From: an uncultured Clostridia bacterium
Lineage (GTDB): Bacteria > Bacillota > Clostridia > Oscillospirales > Acutalibacteraceae
Assembly (NCBI GenBank): GCA_937907605.1
Contig: CALCYI010000036.1
Coordinates: 1-6,555 of the forward strand
Direction of reading: 5' to 3'
DNA: 6,555 nucleotides
Shown: piece by piece, positions 1 through 6,078 of the stretch
Layout of the letters: every line of letters begins with the position of its first letter
How positions within the stretch are numbered: the first letter of the stretch is position 1
Translations under genes and position numbers: made by a program
The notes under the pieces: model-generated
Told to the model about the DNA's origin: nothing
The model's database searches: none
The model's input: the letters and a program-made list of their open reading frames with translations, nothing else

Positions 1-9
1 ACCAAAAAT

Positions 10-39
10 TACCCCTTGAGCGCTTAGTCTCAAGGGGTA
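10..39 (-). terminator. Intrinsic terminator of the leftward esterase gene
   Basis: A perfect 11-bp stem (TACCCCTTGAG paired with CTCAAGGGGTA) has an 8-nt loop. Read leftward it is followed at once by ATTTTTG, a short U tract, so it most likely ends the esterase transcript whose stop codon is at 94-96. Read rightward it lacks a good T run. Confidence 0.75.
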
Positions 40-52
40 TTTCGACAGACTG

Positions 53-85
53 AAGCGTTGAAAGAGTAATCTTTCAACGCTTTTT
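53..85 (+). terminator. Intrinsic terminator of a rightward gene outside the window
   Basis: A perfect 12-bp stem (AAGCGTTGAAAG paired with CTTTCAACGCTT) has a 6-nt loop and runs into TTTTT on the plus strand. It would end a rightward transcript entering from the left of the window. It lies back to back with the 10-39 hairpin, so the two convergent transcripts each have their own terminator. Confidence 0.75.
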
Positions 86-93
86 GATTTCAG

Positions 94-1212
94 TTATTTA
101 ATTTGCTCCTCATAGAATTTGAGCGCGCCGTCGATTGCCTCTTGTCCCGATTTGTCAAACGGGTTAAGCACGCTGAAAACGTGCTGGAGAGCTTTGCCGT
201 TTTCGTCGTCGCCGTAGTTCTTTATTTCGGAATTGATACCCTTTTCCTGTAACAGCTCATAGAGCCTGAAAGTCTGGTCGTGTGCAAGCGCGTCGCCGTC
301 GGAGGTTATGAGATACGTTGGCGGAAGGGTTGTATAGTCAAGGAGCTCGTTGATATCCATTAAATCATAAGTGCCCTTGGTTTCATAGTCGCTGCCCCAG
401 AGAGGTCTTGTGTACAGGCTGAACATACCGCCGCTTTTCATAAAGGCAACGGGAGAGGTGAGAAGCAGAGCCCTGGGCATAATTCCGTTTGCGTAATACT
501 CCGCGGAAAACCTCTCCTGAAGCTCCCCGCTTTGCATAATCGCCGCAGTATAAGCCGAGAGCATACCGCCCGCAGAGTCGCCCGTGAGGAGCATATTTGC
601 GTTATCGGTATAGGCAGTATAATTATCGTTTATGTATTTCATCGCGTCAAGGCAGTCCTGTATCTGCTCGTTAACCGTAACGTCGGGTACGAGACGGTAA
701 CTGATATTGAAAACTATGTAGCCCTTGTGCGCAAGCTCAAGGCAGTAGTATTTATTAAGCTCCTTGTCGCCGTAAATCCAGCCGCCGCCGTGAATATCAA
801 CGATTATCGGGAGCGAGCGCACGTCGGTTCTGCCCTCGGGAAAGTATACGTCAAGCGTATGGAATACGTTGCCGTCGTCAATGTACGGAATATTTACGTC
901 CTCAGCAATGTCGGAGGGCGGAGTCTGTACGGCGTGCTTAGCCTTGTCGCCGTCCTCGCAGAAGCGCCATACCATCTGCATAAAGCGAACCATCGGATTG
1001 TGGCGGATACCCTTTGCGCTGTCGGACTTGTATTCTACCGTATCGCTGTATACCATACCTCCGACGGGGTGGTAAGCCTCGGTATCAAGCGACGGGCGGG
1101 TAACTATATTGATAAAAATGACCGAAGCTATTGCAATAAACAGAATTATGCAAAGAATTACAATAAGCGCGGTCTTTCCTTTTGATCTTTTTTTCTCTTT
1201 CGTTTTCGGCAT
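94..1212 (-). CDS. Membrane-anchored alpha/beta hydrolase (esterase/lipase, HSL-like)
   Basis: A 372-residue serine hydrolase of the acetyl-esterase/lipase (hormone-sensitive-lipase-like, COG0657-type) family, expected to cleave short-chain or acetyl esters; the substrate cannot be told. Residues 1-13 are Lys/Arg-rich and 14-37 are strongly hydrophobic, so it is probably a signal-anchor protein with its catalytic domain outside the membrane. Visible motifs: oxyanion-hole HGGGW (141-145), SYRLVPD (171-177), nucleophile elbow GDSAGG (211-216, Ser213), likely catalytic Asp307 in the DAL segment, and His344 in HVF. The catalytic triad is therefore complete. The start is set by AAGGGG on the minus strand (1220-1225), 7 nt before the ATG. 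The gene is monocistronic, divergent from guaA, with its own consensus promoter and terminator. Confidence 0.88.
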   Translation of the reverse strand: MPKTKEKKRSKGKTALIVILCIILFIAIASVIFINIVTRPSLDTEAYHPVGGMVYSDTVEYKSDSAKGIRHNPMVRFMQMVWRFCEDGDKAKHAVQTPPSDIAEDVNIPYIDDGNVFHTLDVYFPEGRTDVRSLPIIVDIHGGGWIYGDKELNKYYCLELAHKGYIVFNISYRLVPDVTVNEQIQDCLDAMKYINDNYTAYTDNANMLLTGDSAGGMLSAYTAAIMQSGELQERFSAEYYANGIMPRALLLTSPVAFMKSGGMFSLYTRPLWGSDYETKGTYDLMDINELLDYTTLPPTYLITSDGDALAHDQTFRLYELLQEKGINSEIKNYGDDENGKALQHVFSVLNPFDKSGQEAIDGALKFYEEQIK

Positions 1213-1234
1213 ATCAACACCCCTTTTCTTAAAA

Positions 1235-1263
1235 ATTATACAATATTAAAAAATGTATGTCAA
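1235..1263 (-). promoter_or_regulatory. Consensus sigma-A promoter of the esterase gene
   Basis: On the minus strand a perfect -35 TTGACA (1258-1263) and a perfect -10 TATAAT (1235-1240) are separated by exactly 17 bp. Transcription would start near 1228, close to the ribosome binding site, leaving a very short leader. Confidence 0.85.
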
Positions 1264-1281
1264 TTTGCAAAATAAATTGAC
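1259..1281. promoter_or_regulatory. Inverted repeat joining the two divergent -35 boxes
   Basis: GTCAATTT (1259-1266) and AAATTGAC (1274-1281) form an 8-bp inverted repeat around a 7-bp centre. It covers the -35 boxes of the esterase promoter (minus) and the guaA promoter (plus). Part of the symmetry is forced by two TTGAC boxes facing apart, but the AAT/ATT extension is not. It could be an operator or simply AT-rich chance. Confidence 0.3.
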
Positions 1282-1305
1282 GGCTTAGCGTCTATTTGAT
1301 ATAAT
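1277..1305 (+). promoter_or_regulatory. Sigma-A promoter of guaA
   Basis: A -35 TTGACG (1277-1282) and -10 TATAAT (1300-1305) are separated by 17 bp. The expected start near 1312 leaves a leader of about 20 nt, too short for a purine riboswitch, so any purine control would have to act on initiation. Confidence 0.82.
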
Positions 1306-1334
1306 AATACCAAATTATTTAGGAGGCGGAATAT

Positions 1335-2318
1335 ATGGATCCGAATAAAAGACCTGAAACAATGGAAAGAATCACCACTCCTGAGCTTGCAAACGCGTTT
1401 ATCGACGAGCAGATTAAGGCGCTCAGGGAGCAGATAGGGGACAAGAAGGTGCTCCTTGCTCTTTCGGGAGGCGTTGACTCCTCGGTTGTTGCCGCGCTTT
1501 TAATTAAAGCAATTGGACAGCAGCTCGTATGCGTTCACGTAAACCACGGACTTCTCCGTAAGGGTGAGCCTGAGCAGGTTATCGAGGTTTTCAAAAACCA
1601 GATGAACGCAAATCTTATCTATGTTGACGCAGTTGACCGCTTCCTTGACAAGCTTGCGGGCGTTGCAGAGCCTGAAAAGAAGAGAAAGATTATCGGCGCT
1701 GAGTTTATCCGCGTGTTCGAGGAGGAGGCAAGGAAGCTTGACGGTATCGAATTTCTTGCTCAGGGAACCATTTATCCCGATATTCTTGAAAGCGACGACG
1801 GCGTAAAGGCGCACCACAATGTAGGCGGACTTCCCGAGGATTTACAATTTGAGCTTGTTGAGCCCGTTAAGCTTCTCTATAAGGACGAGGTTAGGGTTGT
1901 CGGCAAGGCGCTCGGTCTCCCCGACGGTATGGTATATCGCCAGCCGTTCCCTGGTCCCGGTCTCGGCGTAAGATGTCTTGGCGCTATCACCCGCGACAGA
2001 CTTGAGGCGGTTAGAGAATCCGACGCGATTTTAAGGGAAGAGTTCGCTAAGAACGGTCTTGAGGGCAAGGTATGGCAGTATTTCACCGCAATTCCCGATT
2101 TCAAGGGCGTGGGCATTAAGGACGGTAAGCGTACTTACGCATGGCCTGTATTTATCCGTGCAATCAACACGAGGGACGCCGTAACGGCTACGGTTGAGAA
2201 CGTTCCGTTCGACCTTCTTCAGCATATCACAAAGCGCATTACCGAAGAGGTCCCCGGCGTAAACCGCGTCCTCTTCGACCTCACCCCGAAGCCTAGCGCT
2301 ACGATAGAGTGGGAGTAA
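1335..2318 (+). CDS. guaA: GMP synthase, ATP-pyrophosphatase subunit (no glutaminase domain)
   Basis: Catalyses amination of XMP to GMP using ATP, the last step of de novo guanine nucleotide synthesis, in the cytosol. The 327 residues cover only the synthetase half: N-type ATP-pyrophosphatase P-loop SGGVDSS (44-50), then the dimerisation domain with the family signature RQPFPGPGLG (202-211), ending in the typical TIEWE. The fused enzyme of most bacteria carries about 200 more N-terminal residues with a class I glutamine amidotransferase, absent here. The start is fixed by AGGAGG (1321-1326), 8 nt before the ATG. The upstream gene is divergent, so a partner GATase subunit must be encoded elsewhere, or the enzyme uses ammonia; archaeal-type two-subunit enzymes are a precedent. 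The 3' end of this gene is a well-known integration site (see 2307-2319). Confidence 0.93.
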   Translation: MDPNKRPETMERITTPELANAFIDEQIKALREQIGDKKVLLALSGGVDSSVVAALLIKAIGQQLVCVHVNHGLLRKGEPEQVIEVFKNQMNANLIYVDAVDRFLDKLAGVAEPEKKRKIIGAEFIRVFEEEARKLDGIEFLAQGTIYPDILESDDGVKAHHNVGGLPEDLQFELVEPVKLLYKDEVRVVGKALGLPDGMVYRQPFPGPGLGVRCLGAITRDRLEAVRESDAILREEFAKNGLEGKVWQYFTAIPDFKGVGIKDGKRTYAWPVFIRAINTRDAVTATVENVPFDLLQHITKRITEEVPGVNRVLFDLTPKPSATIEWE

Positions 2319-2319
2319 T
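2307..2319 (+). repeat. Candidate left attachment core at the guaA 3' end
   Basis: The last four codons of guaA plus one base (GAGTGGGAGTAAT) recur at 6066-6078 as GAATGGGAGTAAT, a 12 of 13 match in direct orientation about 3.76 kb away. The guaA 3' terminus is an established target for tyrosine-recombinase islands. The boundary call is inferred; part of the match (GGGAG) could be a coincidental Shine-Dalgarno at the right copy. Confidence 0.45.
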
Positions 2320-2374
2320 ACCGAGATTTTTAAAAACGGCTTAAACAGGCGGTTTGCGAGGATAAAATAAATTT

Positions 2375-2394
2375 CGTGACGCTAAAATGACGCT
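2375..2394 (+). repeat. Double heptamer TGACGCT-N4-TGACGCT, left copy
   Basis: Two direct TGACGCT copies (2377-2383 and 2388-2394) have an 11-bp period, about one helical turn. The 20-bp unit starting with CG matches 5943-5962 at 17 of 20 positions, differing only in the spacer (AAA here, TTT there). The same orientation at both ends of the AT-rich segment suggests recombinase arm sites or a shared end sequence. Confidence 0.6.
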
Positions 2395-2413
2395 GTTTTA
2401 AAAAAAAGACAAT

Positions 2414-2446
2414 GGCTGCCTCACTTTTTGTGAGACAGCCGTTTTT
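2414..2446. terminator. Bidirectional terminator between guaA and the araC-type gene
   Basis: An 11-bp stem (2414-2424 with 2430-2440) has a TTTTT loop. Read leftward the stem is complete with one G-U pair, and an eight-base T run follows after six bases, so it suits the araC-type gene ending at 2457. Read rightward it has one C-A mismatch and the tail GTTTTT, and it is the first hairpin downstream of guaA. Confidence 0.75.
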
Positions 2447-2456
2447 GCATATTCTA

Positions 2457-3326
2457 CTATTTTTCAATTACGGGAATCCATATTTGGCTTTTGTAATTTG
2501 CGGCGCTCATATCGCCTGCTGTGTAGGCTTCAATATCCACTTCGTAAGTCGGTTCGTAATTTGTTGTGGGGAAAAATTCCGAACAGATTTTGTGCCACAG
2601 TTCCTGTATAGCATTAGGCATAGCGCCCTCACACTCAAATATTATCCATGTCCTTGCAGGAATTGTATTGAGTCTGAACCCTTTTGGCACTTTCGCTTCC
2701 TTATTGCATTTTGTAGCAATAGAATAATCAAAGGTTTGCTTGTCTGTGTGAGTGTTACCGTAGCAAATTCCGAAAATATATTCAGAATCTTCAGTGAGTT
2801 CAAGCAACTTTTTTAATGTACCGTTCGCTTTTGATTCGCTCCAGAATGCAGGTACAGTATTAATGTTTTGAGAATCATCAATCGTATGTGAGCTAACCTT
2901 TTCAATTACTGTAAATGCATCTTTTTTAACAACTTTGTAGTTCATCAGACTACCACCTTTCAATTTGATTTCAACCGAAAGACGAGAAAATGAATTGAGT
3001 GGTGCTTTTGCTTTTCTTGCTTCGGACGGTAGAATGCCGTGAAACTTCTGAAAAGCCCGACTAAAGCTCTCGGGGGATTCATAACCGTACTTCAAAGCAA
3101 TATCAATTACCTTTTTATTGCTTGAAAGCAGTTCTTCGCCGGCAAGAGTCAGTCTGCGGTTACGGATATATTCCCCAAGTGAAAAGCCACACAGAAAAGT
3201 GAATATTCTTTGAAAATAAAAACTTGAAAACCCTAAGCATTTCGCAATTTCATCGAGCGATAGGTCTTTGGTTATATTATCTTCAATATAGTCTATCGCA
3301 CTTTGTAAACCACTAGTCCAATCCAT
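2457..3326 (-). CDS. AraC-family regulator with GyrI/Rob-like effector-binding domain
   Basis: A 289-residue cytosolic DNA-binding protein. An N-terminal AraC/XylS module has two helix-turn-helix units (about 22-45, then 73-105 with ALKYGYESPESFSRAFQKFHG). After a short linker comes an effector domain (about 129-288) of the GyrI-like/SOAP type, ending in the typical WIPV strand. This HTH-first, effector-last order is that of Rob and related multidrug or cationic-drug sensors, so a small-molecule sensor is likely; the ligand and targets are unknown. The start is set by AGGAGG on the minus strand (3333-3338), 6 nt before the ATG. It is divergent from the AIPR gene and might regulate it or itself, though nothing in sequence proves this. 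Its base composition is lower in GC than guaA. Confidence 0.85.
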   Translation of the reverse strand: MDWTSGLQSAIDYIEDNITKDLSLDEIAKCLGFSSFYFQRIFTFLCGFSLGEYIRNRRLTLAGEELLSSNKKVIDIALKYGYESPESFSRAFQKFHGILPSEARKAKAPLNSFSRLSVEIKLKGGSLMNYKVVKKDAFTVIEKVSSHTIDDSQNINTVPAFWSESKANGTLKKLLELTEDSEYIFGICYGNTHTDKQTFDYSIATKCNKEAKVPKGFRLNTIPARTWIIFECEGAMPNAIQELWHKICSEFFPTTNYEPTYEVDIEAYTAGDMSAANYKSQIWIPVIEK

Positions 3327-3412
3327 ATTTTCCCTCCTTCTGTTATCGCTATTTTATCAAAATCAAATTTGGCAATCTTGATAATTCGTGCTTTCTGTTG
3401 TCAGTTCCTTAA

Positions 3413-3432
3413 TTATATTATATTATATTATA
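3413..3432. repeat. Four tandem TTATA units in the araC promoter
   Basis: Four exact TTATA pentamers occupy 3413-3432. On the minus strand they make overlapping TATAAT hexamers every 5 bp; only the rightmost has correct spacing to a -35 box. Short tandem arrays of this type can change length by slippage. Confidence 0.7.
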
Positions 3433-3455
3433 ACAGCTTTGCGTGCTCTGTTCAA
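3427..3455 (-). promoter_or_regulatory. Promoter of the araC-type regulator
   Basis: On the minus strand -35 TTGAAC (3450-3455) and -10 TATAAT (3427-3432) are 17 bp apart, with an extended TG motif in TGTTATAAT. Transcription toward the regulator would leave a leader of roughly 90 nt. Confidence 0.68.
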
Positions 3456-3544
3456 ATTATGCCCACTGAGAACCAACAAATCTCGTTTGTCAACCCCTAT
3501 TTTTCAATTAATTATGTCTTTTTTTGTCAATAATTTGTCGTTTT

Positions 3545-3573
3545 TTGCAAAACTTCTTTTCTTTTTGTTATTA
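3545..3573 (+). promoter_or_regulatory. Possible promoter of the AIPR gene
   Basis: TTGCAA (3545-3550) and TTATTA (3568-3573), 17 bp apart with a TG before the -10, is the best-spaced pair. Other -10-like hexamers follow (TAGAAT 3580-3585, TATAAA 3586-3591), so the exact start is unclear in this AT-rich gap. No terminator or RNA gene was seen between 3327 and 3613. Confidence 0.32.
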
Positions 3574-3613
3574 ATCATATAGAATTATAAAAAATGAAAA
3601 AGAGGTAAAAGAT

Positions 3614-5644
3614 ATGAATTATGAGCCAATCATTAAAAGCAAAATAAACCAATTCAAGACAAATTTTAATCTTGAAAGCCTTGCCGACAATGAAGTTTTT
3701 GAAATATTTGTAAACTATATTATTTTAAAGTCATATCAACCGAACACATATTCTTATACTTCAGAATTGTTTGACGAAATCTGTGTAGGCGGACAAAACG
3801 ATACAGGAATAGACGGAATAGCCATAAAAGTTAATGATACTTTTATATCTACCAAAAAGGACATTGACGAGATAATTGAAAAAGACAACAGAATAAATAT
3901 AGAGTTTTTGTTTATTCAATCAAAATATACAAAAAAACTAGATTCAGCTGAATTTGGGGTTTTTATGGACGGAGTCGTTGATTTTTTAAGAGAGAATCAA
4001 AATGAACCACACAACCAAAAAATAGCTGAGTGGATAGAATTAAAGAATTACCTTTGTAGTGAAGAAGTTCTGATATATTGGAATAATTCACCAAATATAA
4101 AGCTTTATTATACTTATATTGGGGATTGGAAAAACAATGAGCATATTATTGCAAAATATAATTCTGCCAAGGAATCTATTGAAACCATTGGATTATATAA
4201 TGAGGTTTTAATAAAAATAATTGATAGTTATTCTTTGAAGAAGATTTGTGACGATGTCGAAAATAGATTTAAAGAAGTAATTACAGTGGTGGATTCATTA
4301 GAACTTAATGAAGCACCCAACGTAGAATCATCCAAAATCCTATTTTGTAAAGCTTCAGAGTTTATAAAACTATTGTTAAATGAAGACGGTGATCTTAGAG
4401 TAACTCTTTTTAATGATAACGTTAGAGATTATCAGGGATTTACAGATATAAATAATGAAATATTTGAAACTATAAAGAATACTCCAGATTATTTTTCTAT
4501 AATGAACAATGGTATTACTGTTGTTTGTAAATCAACGATTGCTGCTAACAGAAAAATCAGTATTGAAAATCCACAAATTGTTAATGGTTGTCAAACATGT
4601 AATACTTTATATAGAGCACATAAGAACAATATAGATATAAGTAAAATAACATTAATAATTAAGCTTATATCAACAACTAATAGTAGCGTTATTAATTCCG
4701 TTGTTAAGGGAACAAACAGGCAAAACGTTGTTTATGACGAAGCTTTTGAGATTACCCGAGATTTCCACAAGGATTTAGAAGAATTTATTAACGTAAATCA
4801 ATTATCTTGTAACAATGTTGACAAGATTTATTATGAAAGGAGAACAAATCAGTATAATAATAATCCTAATATTAAGGTTTATCAAAAAGCCAATTTCAAG
4901 ATTCTAATTCAAAGTGTAGTAAGCGAGATTTTTCAGAATCCACACGAAGGATTCATTCATGAATCAAGACTTCTCAACAAATATAAAAATAAGATTTTTA
5001 TTGATGGTCAGTCTTTTTATCCCTACTATGCTGCTATCTTATTATATCTTAAAGCCGACAAATTGTTTAGAAGTGACTATAACAAATATAAATATATATT
5101 GACATATAAAAACCAAATTTTATGTTTATATGTTGAACTAAATTCAAAAAGACCACCCGATATCAATTCAAGAAGAATTGATGAATATTGTATTAATCTA
5201 ATCAATGATATTAATAATGAGTCTCTGTTTGAAGAAAAAATAAATTCAGTAATTGAAATTTTTAATTCTATTAAGAACGATTGGGTAAAAGAAAAAGGTA
5301 AAAAGTACCTTTATGCAATTAAAGATAATCCAACTTTTACAAAATATATGTTGACTAAAATAAGGGGAGGAAACACTGAAAAGATAATTAATGACGAAAA
5401 CGACAGAGAGACTTTTAGAGGAAAAGTAATTACAATAAAGAAAGATAGAAACGATCTGTATTATGGATTTATTAAAAACTATCCTAAAGATGTATTTATT
5501 CACGAAGACGACAATCCAAAAGTAAGATTTTTTGACTTGCTTGAAAAAGATGTTGTATATACAATTACCGAAGGAGATAAGATTTCAAAATATAACACGG
5601 TAAGAGGTCTTATTAAATATGTCGTGACAGAGCCAACAGATTAG
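3614..5644 (+). CDS. AIPR-family phage-resistance protein with nuclease-like N-terminus and cold-shock-like C-terminus
   Basis: A 676-residue cytosolic protein of the AIPR (abortive infection phage resistance) family, whose biochemical activity is poorly defined. The N-terminal part (about 50-105) has a Mrr/PD-(D/E)xK-like pattern: E51/E55, then GIDG (65-68, Asp67), then IQSK (101-104, Lys104). The AIPR core shows LFNDNVRDYQG (265-275), MNNGI (297-301), NPQIVNGCQT (319-328) and GTNRQN (366-371). The C-terminus (about 600-668) looks like a cold-shock OB fold, with an RNP1-like YYGFI (616-620) and an RNP2-like DVFIH (626-630). The start is set by AGAGG (3601-3605), 8 nt before the ATG. A sampled line is about 27% GC, far below guaA, which suggests horizontal origin. 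It stands alone with no partner toxin, methylase or antitoxin. Family membership is firm; nuclease and nucleic-acid-binding roles are inferred from motifs. Confidence 0.82.
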   Translation: MNYEPIIKSKINQFKTNFNLESLADNEVFEIFVNYIILKSYQPNTYSYTSELFDEICVGGQNDTGIDGIAIKVNDTFISTKKDIDEIIEKDNRINIEFLFIQSKYTKKLDSAEFGVFMDGVVDFLRENQNEPHNQKIAEWIELKNYLCSEEVLIYWNNSPNIKLYYTYIGDWKNNEHIIAKYNSAKESIETIGLYNEVLIKIIDSYSLKKICDDVENRFKEVITVVDSLELNEAPNVESSKILFCKASEFIKLLLNEDGDLRVTLFNDNVRDYQGFTDINNEIFETIKNTPDYFSIMNNGITVVCKSTIAANRKISIENPQIVNGCQTCNTLYRAHKNNIDISKITLIIKLISTTNSSVINSVVKGTNRQNVVYDEAFEITRDFHKDLEEFINVNQLSCNNVDKIYYERRTNQYNNNPNIKVYQKANFKILIQSVVSEIFQNPHEGFIHESRLLNKYKNKIFIDGQSFYPYYAAILLYLKADKLFRSDYNKYKYILTYKNQILCLYVELNSKRPPDINSRRIDEYCINLINDINNESLFEEKINSVIEIFNSIKNDWVKEKGKKYLYAIKDNPTFTKYMLTKIRGGNTEKIINDENDRETFRGKVITIKKDRNDLYYGFIKNYPKDVFIHEDDNPKVRFFDLLEKDVVYTITEGDKISKYNTVRGLIKYVVTEPTD

Positions 5645-5874
5645 TATTTATAAATGATTGTTTCCCACTCTTAAGCCATTAATTGCAATTGAATCAAAAC
5701 AAGCATTTTGAACGAGTTTTTGATGGTCGCTATGATATATCATTGCTACCCTCATTTTGACGTTTTGAAACGCAGTATTCATGCGGGGTTTCAGAGTCTT
5801 AAAATGCTGATCTTATACGCCGAATTTTTAAATGCTTCGAGGCTTTTACTGTACCTTTCCAATAGTATCATATC

Positions 5875-5903
5875 TTGCCTTTTCGGTTGGTATATGCTAT
5901 AAT
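5875..5903 (+). promoter_or_regulatory. Rightward extended -10 promoter with no adjacent gene
   Basis: TTGCCT (5875-5880) and TATAAT (5898-5903) are 17 bp apart, with an extended TGC before the -10. Transcription would begin near 5910 and cross the heptamer repeat. The next open frame is the TIGR04076-like gene at 6083, leaving a leader of about 170 nt. It may drive that gene, or be left from a lost element gene. Confidence 0.6.
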
Positions 5904-5904
5904 A

Positions 5905-5928
5905 TTTTTGTTCAGTAAAGAACAAAAA
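5905..5928. promoter_or_regulatory. Perfect 9-bp inverted repeat at the start point of the 5875 promoter
   Basis: TTTTTGTTC (5905-5913) and GAACAAAAA (5920-5928) flank a 6-bp centre directly after the -10 box. The position suits a repressor operator; as RNA it would be a weak hairpin with no T run. Confidence 0.45.
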
Positions 5929-5942
5929 CTAACTTTCAAATC

Positions 5943-5962
5943 CGTGACGCTATTTTGACGCT
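5943..5962 (+). repeat. Double heptamer TGACGCT-N4-TGACGCT, right copy
   Basis: Direct TGACGCT copies at 5945-5951 and 5956-5962 have the same 11-bp period and orientation as the unit at 2375-2394, with 17 of 20 bases shared. It is the only other paired copy seen in the window. Confidence 0.6.
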
Positions 5963-6008
5963 AAAAAGTTTGAAAAATAGAAAAAACGTGTAAAATAGGC
6001 ATAAAATA

Positions 6009-6046
6009 TTACAGTAAAAACTTTATACTTAAAGAATTTACTGTAA
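6009..6046. repeat. Perfect 10-bp inverted repeat TTACAGTAAA / TTTACTGTAA
   Basis: TTACAGTAAA (6009-6018) and TTTACTGTAA (6037-6046) are exact inverse copies 18 bp apart. Each contains the near-palindrome TTAC-N-GTAA. A third copy lies inside CATTACAGTAATG (6096-6108) and a partial one at 5846-5854. Likely protein binding sites rather than a terminator, as no T run follows. Confidence 0.5.
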
Positions 6047-6065
6047 GAATTAAGCGGATTTCTAT

Positions 6066-6078
6066 GAATGGGAGTAAT
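6066..6078 (+). repeat. Candidate right attachment core, copy of the guaA 3' end
   Basis: GAATGGGAGTAAT matches guaA bases 2307-2319 at 12 of 13 positions. It also supplies GGGAG (6070-6074), the Shine-Dalgarno for the TTG start at 6083, which gives a second reason for part of the identity. Confidence 0.42.

Larger units (their letters stand above)
2307..6078. mobile_element. Putative small integrated island at guaA carrying an AIPR gene
   Basis: The segment lies between the near-identical 13-mers at 2307-2319 and 6066-6078. It is visibly AT-richer than the genes on both sides and has matching TGACGCT double heptamers 58 bp and 104 bp inside its two ends. Its cargo is an AraC-type regulator and a large AIPR-family protein. 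It encodes no integrase, excisionase, replication or transfer gene. It would therefore be a non-autonomous satellite, a defence cassette mobilised in trans, or a decayed remnant. An alternative is that the heptamer repeats mark the true ends (2375 to 5962), or that this is just AT-rich accessory DNA with no single integration event. Confidence 0.42.

Noticed and set aside
532..1185. Long rightward open frame opposite the esterase gene
   Set aside because: It is the antisense shadow of a gene with complete catalytic motifs, and has no ribosome binding site or recognisable domain.
1213..1334. Purine riboswitch before guaA
   Set aside because: The predicted leader is only about 20 nt; there is no room for an aptamer and no matching stems.
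2412..2816. Rightward 134-codon frame antisense to the araC-type gene
   Set aside because: It begins inside the terminator stem and lies opposite the GyrI-like domain, so it is a shadow.
3388..3582. Rightward 64-codon open frame starting at GTG, hydrophobic
   Set aside because: It has no ribosome binding site, runs through the TTATA repeat and promoter sequences, and its hydrophobic make-up is what T-rich DNA gives by chance.
5766..5793. Terminator for the AIPR gene
   Set aside because: The stem is broken by a 3-nt bulge, there is no T run on either strand, and it lies 120 bp past the stop codon.
5708..5902. Rightward 64-codon open frame starting at TTG
   Set aside because: It has no ribosome binding site or recognisable family, and it overlaps the hairpin at 5766 and the promoter at 5875.
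5791..5928. Leftward stop-to-stop frame of about 45 codons that reads protein-like (includes YQPKRQDMILLERYSK)
   Set aside because: The only ATG (5869-5871) gives 26 residues and has a poor ribosome binding site. It may be the decayed end of a lost gene but cannot be assigned to a family, so it is not annotated.
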